From positions 620,001-684,000 of the forward strand of contig JAPDOI010000151.1 of the NCBI GenBank assembly GCA_029168955.1: a stretch of DNA of 64,000 nt, read 5' to 3'. The translations under genes and the position numbers were made by a program. Numbering within the stretch: the first letter of the stretch is position 1; the number at the start of each line of letters is the position of its first letter. Below are positions 1 through 12,130 of this stretch, piece after piece. Origin of the DNA: Aplectana chamaeleonis (Eukaryota > Nematoda > Chromadorea > Rhabditida > Cosmocercidae). The notes under the pieces were generated by a model. That model was not told where the DNA came from. It did no database searches and saw nothing but the letters and a program-made list of their open reading frames with translations.

Positions 1-1171
1 CCGAGCGATGGTTTGTCTGAGTTGAGAAGAACCAAGTTTAGTTTTCGAGTACCCTTCGTACACATACTCTGTTATAATCATAGCTTTCCTTCTGGTTTGC
101 AATATAAATATTTTTCGGAGCTTTTTTAATTTTACACTGTTTCAAAACTATAAAGGCGCCGAGGAAATAGCTGTTTTTATGATATCGCCAGACTAGCTCG
201 CCCATTCTTCACTGTAGCATGTACTGTTCCTATCTACTACAGTTTACCGTGAATTAGTGCTCTCTACCGAAAATCAAGGTTAGACGGTTGTGTTTCAGGA
301 ACCTGGACACTCCATTGGAGAACCCGGTGCATAATCGAGATATTCTATCAATTGCATCGGCTCACTTGTACGTTTTCAGGCTACGTGTAGGACCAAAAAT
401 ACTGGAGGAATACCGAGAATACTGAAATCGGGGCGAAAACGGCGGATATGTTGACAGTTGTCGTGTGGCTGTTATCAGCTTCGCGCATGTAGATGTCAAT
501 CCCTAGCCGGAGTTTTCCATGGCGACTATCTGAAGGTGAATCAAAGAAATCGAAGACATACTAGAAGAAGTTCTGCGCTGCCGGAAGGACATAAAAAGCT
601 GATCAGGTGCTCACTACCATGAAGGATCTTACCAGTGAAATTGGTGAAGGCCTCATCATTGAACGTACCCTCACCGTGGTCATTGCCAGACACTTTTTCG
701 GGTACTCTTTCGGAACCGACGACCCACCTGAAAGAATTGGATTTTCGTAGTGTTTCATATATGTTCTTTCACATGTAGCTCTATGCTTTTACATGTTTGG
801 AAGCATGCGAAAACCTTTTTCTACCAGAGTGGGTCGTGTATTCCGAAGGAGTAGTACCCATCCCGGCTCCATGGTGTCTATTTAGACTAATAGTGATGAA
901 GTGAACGAATCCTATAACTTTTCCTACTTCTGCAGACATTTGAAGAAGATGCCGCTCTTGTCTCGTCGTCGAATTTTAGATACATGCTCCATGACGGTTT
1001 GTAGACCCAATGGGCTCTATCGTATGGTCTTAAAAACCCTCACGTTGAGCTGATTGGCTGTCTACGGTATCGGAATGTTGGATCTATATTACTCCGACTT
1101 AAATTCGTGGCGTCATCGAAGTCGAGAGTGAATGGTTATCTTGCTGTCCATGTGAGCACATCTTTTTTCGC
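1..1171. other. No recognised gene or repeat; one weak open segment
   Basis: I see no repeat family or recognisable protein here. The only coding-like trace is a stretch open from 300 to a TGA at 423-425, directly after a TTTCAG at 293-298. It would encode about 41 residues with no similarity that I recognise. It could be a chance frame. Confidence 0.3.
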
Positions 1172-1665
1172 TTAAAGGCAGTGTTCACGATGAAAAAAGT
1201 TTTCGAAATTCCACTAGGATTGGGTAGTGGAGGGACACTCTGTAACGTTAACGTCGAAAGAACGCATTAAAACGAGCTAGGAAGAGCCCCAAAAGAGCTC
1301 GAAGTTGCAACTTCGAGCGCATTGAAAACCCCAAAAGCGCATCACACGCCCACCGACGTGAGCTAATGAATGCTCGAGGTCGCGAGATGAGCGATGATTT
1401 TTATTCATTAGCCCCGTTCTTCCCTTCATTCTCAGCTTCTCTCTTTACTCCGGTCAGCTCGCATAGATCGGCTGCAAAAGACGGAAGTTACAAGCCTCGG
1501 ACAACTCGTCCACCATGTTTCCATAGTGCAATCTTTGAGGGACCATGTCTGCGTTCACAGAAGGTCTTGTATGATTTCAGAGACACCATTGGAATCAGCA
1601 TGGGGCCGTTTTCAAGATACGCGGAAAAACAGAAAAACGATTTTCATCGTAAACACTGCCTTTAA
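1172..1665 (+). mobile_element. TTAA-ended MITE, family A (copy A1)
   Basis: The left end reads TTAAAGGCAGTGTTCACGAT and the right end reads ATCG-AAACACTGCCTTTAA, forming an inverted terminal repeat of about 25 bp. The element is about 494 bp and has three other close copies (17017, 18651, 46647). It contains a short open frame that recurs in the other copies, but no transposase. The TTAA at both ends is consistent with TTAA target duplication (piggyBac-type specificity); that class assignment is inference. Confidence 0.85.
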
Positions 1666-3119
1666 TGCTAAGGTCGTATTGTCTAACTTCTCGGTTGGCT
1701 GGCATATATTCTGGAAATAAGATCTATTTAACCTATCTGCGGTGTGTCAATGAGAGAGATTGATACAGGCTAGAAGCACTGTACGGCCGTTGGTGAGCTC
1801 AAAGTACGATTCTTGGTTCATGATAGAGAAGCAGGCCAAAGCTGACATGTAAGTTGTGTAATTCCAAGTGTAACCTTATTTTCCAAATTGAATTTCACGG
1901 TCAAGGTTCCAGCATACTTTAGTTTGCACTGAAGGGTTACTTATCCGCAGTTGTACCACCATATTGACAAGTGCCTTTACAGTTTTCAACAATGTCAAAG
2001 AGAGAATTTTCGAAAAAATTGCTGAAAATAAATCTTGTGAGAAAATTCGTTGTGGAATAGTGTATATGGAAGGAAACAAGTCGCCATATGTGCAGAAGGG
2101 TGCCTGCAACCATCTACCGGTCTAGCTGTCCCAAGAAAATAGGGTGCCTTTACTGTAGTGTCTTAGTGAACAACATTCTCGAAATCTTTTTTCATATATC
2201 GTGTTCCCAACTTTACTTGCTCCATAAGCCTGCCAAGTATGGGGAGCTGATCCCCATTTCCGGCTCCAGTAAATCTGCGAGTCTCTCGTTTACATCAAAG
2301 AGGCGAGAGCACTCTATGGAGATAACTATGGAGCTCGGCTCCACCGACCTAGCTGGCCTATGGAGCATATAAATTTAGGGAACCGGTATATCATTCGACG
2401 CAGAATTTCAGGGAAATTTCGGAGAAAACCTTCACAAAAAAGCAACTTCGAAGGTTAGAGAGCTATGAACCAAAAACCGAAAGCCCTAGGCGGAAAAGTG
2501 CAATCTGCAAACTCCAATTAGTTTGAGAATCGGGGTGGTTCTTACGAACCTACAAATGCTATCCAGAGCAGAATTTCATGGCGATTCCGAAAACAACCTC
2601 TTCCTAAAGAGGTATCTAAAAAGGTTATGAACGAAAAACCAGTACTGACACACATTCCATCTTAAAAATGACTTGCATGAATGTCGGGTCACTTTGATTG
2701 CTTTTCGGAGCTTGGCCTCGGACATTACCGATTTTCCCGGTGGTGGAGATTTTCTGCACGACGTTATGCGCAAGGGCGAGTCAAAGCCTTATCTGCTGCG
2801 ATGACCTATACAAGATACGTGTACAAAAAAATAATTTGAAAACAAGATGAGTTCTCTGTATTCTAGCGATTAATTCGAAGGTGAGTGCATTGAAAAGGAG
2901 TTTCGGGGCTCCGGAGGCTCAGTATTGCTCGAGAATTAATATTTTGGCTAGTTTTCTATGCTTCCAATGGTGTAATCGGACTGGTTCGCACCCTAAAATT
3001 CTACCCGCCTAGCTAGATGAGTCCTTTTGATAGCGTGTATACTGCCTCCAATAGAGAAAACGGGAGTCACTACCCAGGAGTTCCTGAACCAGTTTCCTGG
3101 AACTTTAACGCAAGTTGCA
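1666..3119. other. Unassigned AT-rich sequence
   Basis: There is no long open frame, RNA gene, clear repeat copy or simple-sequence array that I can support in this stretch. Confidence 0.3.
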
Positions 3120-3473
3120 TGAAGGCTTCACGCAACTTACTCTGAATTCGCATGTAAATTGTAACCATGTTGCGTGTAACTTGAGGTGACGTTCAATTGA
3201 AGTTACGCGTAACTTGCCTGAATATTGCACGTAACTTACACAGCAATGTGAGTAACTGGCACTGCTGTTACGTAGAATCTAACACCGCCACGCAATGCGG
3301 CCGGCTCGCCGACAGCCATCAAGGGGTGCCAGCGGCTAGGCGGGACCAAGTACCTCAAATGTGGGTAATTGAACAGACGACTGTGCTTACATCTAAGTCC
3401 TGGGTCAAGAGTGCGTCGTATACTTTCCTAGGAGACAGCCTGCCGCGTAGCGTGTGCGATAAACTATACTCTA

Positions 3474-3777
3474 TTCATCTTGAATTGCACAGAACATGGT
3501 TCGCCACCGGCCCTCTATGTACAGTAGTGCATGTCCATCGACGCGCTCTGGGCCGACCCCGGTGGGCATACGGATCAATACCCCAGTGCCGCCGTCACAC
3601 AACCACTCACCCTGCCACTGCGCCGTCAACCTGGTGAGTTAGTGGAGGCGGCGCTCGCGTCTTGATTCGCATGTCCACCGCGGTCGGTCGAGAACGCGTC
3701 CATGGACGAACACTACGGTACATAGAGGGCCCGTGGCGGACCATGTTTTGTGCTATTCGGGATAAGCAGAGTATAAC
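3474..3777. mobile_element. Palindromic (foldback) element, about 300 bp
   Basis: The left arm (about 3474-3590) and right arm (about 3660-3777) are diverged inverted copies. Blocks such as ACATGGT-CGCCAC-GGCCCTCTATGTAC and CATGTCCA reappear in reverse complement. Outside the arms, both flanks carry repeated GTAACTT words (about 3120-3260 and 3840-3920), so the element may extend to about 3120-3920. The short open frames here are a by-product of the palindrome. Confidence 0.65.
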
Positions 3778-4155
3778 ACATTTCAGGTTCACGCGAATAC
3801 TTCATGTCACATTTAAGTCAACTCGCACCGTGGAACATACTATGCTGAAGGTCACATGTAACTTCAAGTTGTGAAGATAAGCCGCAGGCAACATGTTCTG
3901 AGTCCTCAGTTTGCATGTAACCTAATCAGAAATTCCGGAGTAAAGAGAACTCAATTTTTTTAAACAATAACCAGTTTTCGGAATTTGAGGAATATACTCC
4001 TGAGTGAGCGTAGAAACGTCTTCGATCATTTTCTCCCTGTCTCATGTTGTGAGCCTCAGCTCAGGGAGTCAAATGAGATTCCCTGCGCTTTCAAATGCCT
4101 TGGGAACTAGACGATTTTTTGTGACGGGAAATAGGCTTCCAGTTATTTTTATATC

Positions 4156-4607
4156 TTAAAGGCAGGGTTCGCAACAAAAACAACTTTTGAGCTCTCTTTA
4201 TAAGAATGTAGATTTGACCATCGCAAAAGTGAAAATACGTGAAAAAACCCGGAAATTCGCGGAAAAAAACGCTCAAAAACGAAGTATTACGGCTAATTAC
4301 CGGTGTCGGCCGGCCCCCTAATTAACGCGATTTTCATTAATGCTCGCTTATCCGACATTTATTTTGATGTTAAAGTAATCAGCGGCCTCCAGAAATGTTT
4401 AGAAATTAGGTTAGAGGCAGAATAAAAGTTGACAAAACAGGCTTTTACCCAAATCTCGATAATTGGGGGCGGGAGGACACCAAGCCATAACTTGCTCCTG
4501 AGCGTTTTTTCTCCAATTTTTTACTTATTTTCAGTTTTGTGATGGCCGGGTCTACCGCTCCATGGGTATAGCACAACAACCGATTTTATCGAGAACCCTG
4601 CCTTTAA
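4156..4607 (+). mobile_element. TTAA-ended MITE, family G (G1)
   Basis: The left end TTAAAGGCAGGGTTCGCAAC and the right end GAGAACCCTGCCTTTAA form an inverted terminal repeat. Only the first nine bases match the other TTAA families exactly; the inner part of the repeat is specific to this one. Its length of about 452 bp is typical of the group. No coding capacity was seen. Confidence 0.8.
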
Positions 4608-5203
4608 GACCAGTGGTCATTCAACTCTGCAAACACCTCATGATAACCTTGTGCTCACAGGCATTGACCCATTCATCTTCAGCCAAAACTAGGCTGGTGG
4701 CATGGATTCATTACACATTGTACAACAATCGCAGGCGAATCCTGAAAGTAGTCGGATGTGTCAACCTCAAAGGATATCAAACTTAACAACAATTGCTGAG
4801 TAGTACACGCACAGTAAACTCTCTGCGGGCGATAGGAGATTTTCTTTTCTGGCCCTCGGCAAAGCTCGAGCTCAGTAGAGTAATAAAGCATGCGATTATC
4901 CAAACGTGCATCTTCCTGAAGGAAAACATTTGGTTGAGGTGATGAATTGATTAAATATGCTTCCAGTAATGGTTTTCTCGTACAAAGGGAGAGAAAAGAG
5001 AGAAGGAGCTAAATTACGTGATGAAAACGGTGGGATCCGCTGTCTCCCGTGCTTTTTGAAGTCGGTGGTGTAAGCATCTGCTCATCACGAATTCTTCGTT
5101 GGTGTTGGGAGCTCATCAAGTGCACGAAAAAAATCGGTGGCGACGTTGAATGCCAACTTCCCTCCTCCCTTACAGAGACAGATTTCGCAATTCAACCAGA
5201 TTT
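4608..5203. other. Unassigned sequence upstream of the RTE tail
   Basis: No feature is recognised. The last part may be decayed RTE sequence, because the downstream reverse-transcriptase frame extends open back to 5150. Confidence 0.3.
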
Positions 5204-5737
5204 TCTTTCCGTGGAGTCAATGCAGCGTGGACGAAGTGGGGAGCGACAACTGGCGTAATGTGTGACAGGAAGATACCAATACGCCACACGTCCAAAATCT
5301 ACTTGGCGGTAGTAAGGTCAGTCGGCCTTCGCGCCATCGAATGCTGGCTGGCCACAAAGACTGTTTAGCAATCTCTGCATGTGATGGAGATGTGGATGCT
5401 CAAGTGGTCAATGGGAGTTACCTTGAAAGACAGGTTAACGAATGACCTGGTGCGTTCCACCTATGGAGTGGCCCCCATTACTGCGAATATGAAGGAATAC
5501 CGCCTCAGGTGGTTTGGCCATGTTCAAAGGAAGGACGAAGACTCACTAGCTGAAACCGCAATCAAGGTGGAAGTTGCAGGGACCAGATTTCGCGGAAGAC
5601 CGAGAACCCGATGGCTTGATCGAGTGAAAACATACATGGCTGAAGCGCAACTCACTATAAGGGACACGTCTGACAGGAACAACGGGCGAGCAATCTGCAA
5701 ACAAGCAGACCCCGCGAAATCGTGGATCAGACGCTAG
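5204..5737 (+). pseudogene. 3' remnant of an RTE-type LINE reverse transcriptase
   Basis: The translation shows the C-terminal region that follows the reverse-transcriptase core in nematode RTE elements: a VNAAWTKW...TTGV.CDRKIP block, then SKIYLAVVRSVGLRAIECW, then LRWFGHVQRKDEDS, then a GRPRTRWLDRVK block, ending in ADPAKSWIRR and a stop. An in-frame TAG at 5366-5368 breaks the frame between the ECW block and the MEMWMLKW block, and the catalytic reverse-transcriptase motifs are absent. The copy is therefore a 5'-truncated dead fragment. A GAAGAAGAA run follows the stop, a common RTE 3' tail. The family call rests on motif recognition. Confidence 0.85.
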
Positions 5738-6857
5738 GAAGAAGAAGAACCTGATTCTCTTTCCGGACCATTTATTGGAAGCTTAGGGTAGTTTGCCACG
5801 AAGCGATCACGATTGGAGCTCCTTTCCATTACGCGCGATGAAAAAGGAACAGTTGTCCCTCGCATGGCCTCAGCGACCACCTGCAGTCCAAACATGGCCT
5901 AACTTTTCCTCTCGCCAACTCGTTTAATTGTGTGAGACTTATGAGCCGAGCTTGGCGGCAAGACACTCAGACATTCGCTGGGTCCAACCTCAGCTCGAAC
6001 GAGGTTTATCCCCAGATTTCTGTTCAGGTCGGACACTTTAGCATCCTTCCTCCACGTAGTCCCAAGTGAGAAGACGTTGGGGGAGAACAAATTTTACTTC
6101 TCCCCCACGTCGTCTCAGGTGAAAGAAGTGAGGGGCGAAAGCGGAAAGGGCATCGACCCGACAGAAATCTGCGGTCGAACTTGCTGAGTTTCTGAGCACG
6201 TATGCAAAAAAAAGAGCTCTCACAAGGGAGAGTTGCACACAGGACAGTGCTAATTTTTGGGGTGTTGTTTTAAGTGCTGATTCCGAATCTGACAAGGGAA
6301 CCACAATTAGTCATAGTGACCATTCCAAATGAAATGTACTTTTCTAGAACCATTTTCGGACGAGAAGTCCGAATCAGGGCTGGGCACACGTTACGGCATG
6401 GCGATTCTGAGTATGCACCCCCCTAAGCTCGGTAATTTTTAGGCACCCCCTTATGGGAAATCGAAATCGGCTGTTTTCCGAATAGTTGGACAGCCATGAT
6501 CTTGACTTCCTGATTTTGATAAACAAGAATATAAAAAAAGCACTGAATAGAGAAAATTCCGAAAATGGCAACAAAAAGGTAGTGTAATTTCTGAACTTCA
6601 AAACAACCCCATGAGGAAAATCTGTTAGTAAGACGGTAAGTTATTACAACAGATAAAACATCTTTCAATACAAAACAATTGAAAAAATACAAACCACAAC
6701 AGAACTACTACTATTGCGATAATTAATGTTTCCTGTCGAATGTTTTCATAAACCTATGAAGGATTAGTTAATCTGTGTTTGATTGTTCTGAAGTGGAAAT
6801 CAGAACTACTTTGTGTTGTGGAACAATGTTAGGATTCATATGATTCGTAGGGAGTAG
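5738..6857. other. Intergenic sequence with a family Z fragment
   Basis: About 6255-6375 matches, in reverse complement, the outer end of the Z copy near 9410-9510 (TTCTAGAACCATTTTCGGAC next to a block ending AAATGAAATGTAC). The rest has no gene or repeat that I can support. Confidence 0.4.
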
Positions 6858-7729
6858 AAAACCCGAGTTTTACCCTCCTAGAATGCCGCTATCCCTTAAA
6901 AAATCGGCTTGCCGTGCGATACGGTGTTTGTACGCAGCTACACAGCGCACACGGGAATGGACGCGCACACAATATTAATAAAAAATGTATTTTATTACAG
7001 AACGGAGAGGAGAAAAGGATTGAAACTAAAGGAAATGGAAGATGGTAAAGGTAGTATATTCTAGATGTACCCACTTTAGAAATTTAATGTAAATAAACAA
7101 AGTTAGAGCGGGTGTAAATATTTAGCCGTGACAAGGTTCATTCAAACGAACCTAGTTGATCAAAACTAGCATTAAACTGAGAGCAAAGGACACTATGAGA
7201 AAGAGGAGAATCTGGCAAACATTTTAGCATCAATGGGACCGGTTTTTAATGTGATTTAAGGACCTTAAATCTCGTCCCGGTTTTACCCCGAAAACCGGGA
7301 CAAAACCGGGACGAGTTTTAAGGTCCTTAAATCACATTGAATATCAAATCTATTGCTATTATACTGTTTGCCAGATTCTCCTATTGCTCGCAATGCACTT
7401 AGTTCTCATGTTTATGGGTGTTTTTAATCAACTAGGTTCATTTGAATGAACCTTATCACGTCCAAAAAATTCACTCCGCTCCAACATAGTTTGTTTACAT
7501 TAAATCTCTATACTGAATATACTGAACGAATCATATTTCTGCCTGCTTCCATTTACTCCAATTTTAATCATTTTCTCCGCCCCGTTCTGTAATAAAACAA
7601 ATTTTTAATTAATATTGCGTGCGCGTCCACTCCAGTGCGCGTTGTGTAGCTGCGGACAAACACCAGATCGCACGGCTAGCCTAGTCTATGAGAGATTGCG
7701 GCATTCAAGGTGGATTAAACTCGGGTTTT
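6858..7729. mobile_element. 870-bp near-complete palindrome (foldback element DD)
   Basis: The ends are AAAACCCGAG at 6858 and CTCGGGTTTT at 7720-7729. Arms of about 430 bp run inward to a centre near 7285. Matching inverted blocks include CCGTGCGAT/ATCGCACGG, GTGCG-type blocks around 6950/7620, the block around 6990/7590 (CAGAACGG), GTAAATAAACAAA/TTTGTTTACAT and GGTTCATT/AATGAACC. The centre holds its own nested hairpins of CCCGGTTTT and AAAACCGGG. No open frame is present, so this is a non-autonomous foldback element. Confidence 0.75.
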
Positions 7730-8489
7730 TATGATCAGGGTACTTCTCAATGAGGAGGAAACGGTCATTCGCTTTTTTCATAGTAACTTGCGGTCTTCAA
7801 TTTTTACAGTTGGCTCTCTTCATAAGTCACATTCTCATGAATAAAAATCTATTGAATAGTTGTGATGCTGACTGTGCTATCTGTACTTTTGAACTGTCGA
7901 AATGAATCCTAGCCTGCTCGGATGAGTCCGGGCGGAGTAAGCAGCGGAGCGGTCGGTCATGGCAAAGTACAACAGTGATATGAAGATTTTGATATGATAA
8001 GCCCGATAAGACTTGCTTCGACCGGCTCAAAATGAGCGACCTAGGCTATACATCAGTTCGCTAATCTTTTTTTGAACTTGAATGATAGTTTTCCTGGGCG
8101 CTGTCTTAGTATCTTTGCCTCGAATCGGTAGCCACCCGCGTAATCAATGAACGTTGCATCAAAGAAACATGACACCACATCAATCCTTACTTGCTACAAG
8201 ATAACAGAGTAGTGTTTAATCCTTCATCGAAACAAACTTTGACAGCAACTATGAATTATTGCGAACACAACCTGCATCTCTATCAATAATTTGAATTCTT
8301 TTCGTGTTCGACTCAAAAAGCGGGGAAGAAGATATGACAAATTAGAAGAACACTGCGTACAATTTTTTCCCTGAAATTCGACAGAACATGCACTTCGTTC
8401 TTTTTTTGGTGTTCGGTTTAGGCACCCCCCTTTGCCCTCTCTGCAACGTCTAATAAGCACCCCCCTAAGGTTACCCGGGACGCGTGCCC
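7730..8489. other. No recognised feature
   Basis: Only short chance frames are present. A C-run motif CACCCCCCTAAG at about 8456 resembles one at 6417 and may mark the edge of a decayed repeat. Confidence 0.25.
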
Positions 8490-9828
8490 TGCCCTGGTCC
8501 GAATATGCCCATCGCAGCTGCCTAGACCCACTCTGAAAAAAGTTATAGGCAATTTTTCTCCGATTTTCGTACTTATTGTACCCTCTAAAAAGTGCATTAT
8601 TTTTACGAAAATCCGGAAACTGACATCATAATCGTGTTCAGCCTCCAAAACCACCCCACTAAGCAAACTTAGGTTTAAGGAACATTTTCCAAACTTTGCG
8701 CAGACTAACAGCGTTTTGGACTTGTACGGATTTTCGGTCGAGCGTTTATTTATACCAATCAGAGGGCTCTCGAAGCGTTTTAGGAAAATATTTCAGATTT
8801 GACTAAAAATTCGCTCTGGAGGGTTATTTGGGGCGCTGATCACGAATCTGAGACTCATTTATCGATTTTCCGAAGTTTTCGACTGTATTCGTTCACATAT
8901 TCACATCGGGGGAGAATTTGATGGCAAATTGCGACTTTTGACGATTTCCGGAATGTGACGACAGATGTGGCTCAAATCGTTCTTCTGGGGGTTATTTAGA
9001 GTGCTGAACACGAATCTGATGTCGGTTTATCGATTTTTGGCAGCTTACGGTAGATTACGGTGGGTGTACGGTAGTTTGGTCAATGTCTCAGATTTGTCTC
9101 AAAGTTTCTTTGTGGGGGTTATTTGGGGTGCTGAATACGAATTTGATGTCCATTTGTCGATTATCGGAAAATTGAGGTAGGTTTTGTCTCCCAAATTGCA
9201 TGTTACCTACCGTAACCTACAGTAAACCTCAAAATTTGGGCAAGCAAACCCCAGATTCGTGTTCAGCATCCCAGATCACCCCTACATACATGTTTTTACC
9301 GAAATCAGGAGAAAAATTTAAAAACACCCTAAAAATTCCATGGGGGTACCCTTACCTTGCCGCCAAGCTTGAAAAACGCTCATAACTTTCTTCAGAGTGG
9401 GTCTAGACAGCTGCGATGGGCATATTCGGACTTTTCGTCCGAAAATGGTTCTAGAAGAGTACATTTCATTTGAAATGGTCACTATGACTTATTGTGGTTC
9501 CCTTGTGAGGCCCATTTGTCAATATTTAGAAAATTCCATCTTATTTAGCCTGAGACGTCAAAATGGTAAAAACTTTGCGGACAAAACGCGACTTTTGACG
9601 ATTTCGAAAATGCTACGATCAAATCGTCTTGAAACTTTTACATAAGGAATATTCAAGCTGCCTAACACGAATCTGGTAAACCGTTCATCGATTTTCAAGA
9701 AATCACGGTAGGTTACGGTGGTTATACGGTAGCTCGGTCGAAGTCTCAGATTTGACTCACAATTTTACCGAGGTGTTATTTGGGACGCTGAACTCTAATT
9801 TGAGATCCATTTTCCGATTTTCGAAATT
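8490..9828 (+). repeat. Degenerate family Z repeat copy (Z1)
   Basis: This copy carries the recurring Z blocks: GGCGCTGATCACGAATCTG, GAACACGAATCTG followed by TCGATTTT, GGTTACGG/GTATACGGTAG-type blocks, and ATTTGACTCAAA. The same blocks occur, in either orientation, near 15450, 20350, 21750, 43680, 44880, 54430 and 60600. The outer parts (8500-8560 and 9393-9430) are inverted to one another around CATCGCAGCTG/CAGCTGCGATG, which suggests an element with inverted ends. No protein is encoded. Confidence 0.65.
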
Positions 9829-10283
9829 TTAAAGGCAGCGTTCACGATGATCATCCTCGTTGACTTTCCACAGTGAAATGATAGGCGAGAAGGATCCTAG
9901 GCTCCCATTGTCGAAAGAACGGTAGAAGACGAGCCAGGAGTGGCGAAATGACGGCTGCAAACAAGCGTTTTGGGCCCCACAACCGCCCCGTGCTCCAGAT
10001 CCGGCCTATCGATATGAACAAATGATGACTCAGATTACAGGAACGATCAAGTCTAGTAATTGCTGATAAGTGAGCTGATCGCTTGATTGCACTGATAGGT
10101 ATCATCCATCTAGCGGTCAATTCCTCCACGCTCAAAAATCAACGTAAACAAGGGAGGGCCTATTTTCGCTCAAAAACAAGTCTTTCGTGTCCTTTTTAAG
10201 CATGACTTGCTATATAGGGCACCAGACCTTTCGTAAACCGTGGAGATATCGGAAGTGAAATTATTCGTGAACACTGCCTTTAA
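9829..10283 (+). mobile_element. TTAA-ended MITE, family E (E1)
   Basis: Left end TTAAAGGCAGCGTTCACGAT and right end CGTGAACACTGCCTTTAA. A second copy in the opposite orientation lies at 17675-18118. The interior shares TTGACTTTCCACAG and CAATTCCTCCACGCTCAAA with that copy. The right TTAA is shared with the left end of the next element. Confidence 0.85.
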
Positions 10284-10772
10284 AGGCAGCAGACACGCTC
10301 AAAAATGATATCAACTTTATGGATTAAACTGAAGGTCTGAAGCTGTTAGTATTCAGAAATAACGAAAAAGACGAAAACAAATCGACGGAAATCAAGGTAT
10401 AACGGTACGTTCTATATTGGCCCAGAAATGGACGAGTTGTACGGCACTGGCTGAAATAGCGGAGCTAGCAACAAGTTTGTTTGGATAACTACGCTAGTGT
10501 ACTCGTACGACCCTTTCTGGAACGCTTACGCCGTTAGAAGCCTAAAAAGTTATCTTAAGTGGCCGCAATCGAGAATTGAATACCTGTATGGAGGGGCGGA
10601 GCCCGTATCGATGGGCGGAGCAAGGATGATTTCGTGACTGACTGCGGCTCAAATGCGGTCATTTGGACTCGTTTTTAACGCTTGCAACTTTGTGAGGGCT
10701 CTTCCAGGGCCTGCACGACCCCACTAATGTAGTTATCTCAACAGCTTTTTCGAGCGTGTCTGCTGCCTTTAA
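10280..10772 (+). mobile_element. TTAA-ended MITE, family D (D1)
   Basis: Left end TTAAAGGCAGCAGACACGCT and right end AGCGTGTCTGCTGCCTTTAA. It is flanked on each side by another TTAA element with no spacer. Family D copies occur at 12131 (split), 42362 and 49610 (partial). The interior has the group's weakly conserved word GGACGAGTTGTACGG. Confidence 0.88.
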
Positions 10773-11168
10773 AGGCAAAGTCCGGTCAGATTTTGACACC
10801 ACCGAAATTCGTATTAGATAGATTGGGCTGGTCTAGCTGGACACCATCCTAAATTTTCACAAACTCTAAGTCCGTATTTCTGAAGAAAACAGCCTGAAAG
10901 TCAGGGATTACGGTATTCACAGTATGATAATCATGGCTGGAATGACCGATAATTACACAGCACTTTTGAAGAATGCGTGGACAACGGGTAAAATATGGAC
11001 GATGGCCACACTTCTTCGACTTTTCTGGATCATCGGCTCCCGGAAGTAGCTTTAATAACTTTAAGAGGACCGGTTTTTTTTCGCATGTTCCTTGGGACTA
11101 CCTGTACCATGAGCACAGATTCAGCGGGAAATCTCAGAATCGAAATTCTGTACGGACCCTACCTTTAA
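10769..11168 (+). mobile_element. TTAA-ended MITE, family F (F1)
   Basis: Left end TTAAAGGCAAAGTCCGGTCA and right end GTACGGACCCTACCTTTAA, an imperfect inverted repeat. It is the third element of the chain starting at 9829. It contains an internal TGGGCTGGTCTAGCTGGACA block that resembles sequence inside element H2 (about 24446). Confidence 0.75.
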
Positions 11169-12130
11169 GGTGGGCATTGCCAGTTAAAAGGCATTACTCC
11201 CACCGTAGCCTACAGTAACCCTAGGTTTGGCGAGTGAGACATCCTAGATTCAGGTTCAGCACATTAAAGAATCCCCAGTAAAAAGTTTTGAGCAGAAACC
11301 AAAAAATTTTATCTGAACGCTCCAAAGATTCCCTGATTAGGAATTGCATTTATGTACTGTCGCAGACCTACAGCAGCGACAACATGATTTTCCAAATCGC
11401 CAGCTGAAGTTGGAAAGCCTACTTTGTCGATGTCGATTCGAAATCTGTTCCTACAGGCTCGAATGGACCATTCTGGACCGAGTTATGGTCGAGTCGCGAT
11501 TTCGCTGCTTTTTCTGAGTAATTCAGTGCCTGTATTGTATACAGGATGCTGGAGCTTCCGCCACATGTGGAAAGCTCGGTAACGGATTTCATAGGGATCC
11601 ATGCCTCTAATGCTGACATCTACCAACGCTTGCTCATTCAAGTACTTTTAGGTGGAGTGCGTAATCCATCCATGTCCTCAGAGTTCAATGTATCTAGGCA
11701 GTTAAGCAGAAGACTATTTTTTGAGCGAATATAAAGATTTGTCATAATTGCTTGCACACCTCTTTGCTCACAGTACAGAGCGCACGGTATATATACAAGG
11801 CGAGTATGGCTATCTATGGCTGCACATCAGGGCTGTGCGTTATTACGTTAGCCCGTAAACAGGTTAAAGGCAAAACCGTGCAGTATCCCGACCCGTGCGA
11901 CTGGTTTCAAAAAATGATGAGCGTTTTCGAAGTTTCGCGAAAAGATGAGGGTAGTACCCATCAGAAAAATTCTGAGGTGTTTTGAAAAAAAAGAATTCAG
12001 ATTTCGCTCGAAACATGTATGTAGGGGTGATCTAGGGTGCTTAAAACGAATCTGGGTTCGGTCTGTCGAAATTCTGAGGTTTACAGTGGGTTACGGTAGG
12101 GAATATGCAATTTATAGAGCAAAACCTACC
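11169..12130. other. Z-family fragments and unassigned sequence
   Basis: Z words appear at about 11195-11290 (reverse) and 11930-12130 (forward, including the GATCTAGGGTGC and CGAATCTGGG blocks). No gene is supported between them. Confidence 0.4.

Noticed and set aside
3197..3637. 146-codon plus frame
   Set aside because: It overlaps a palindromic element, has no recognisable motif and is unlike the codon use of the ECI2 exons.
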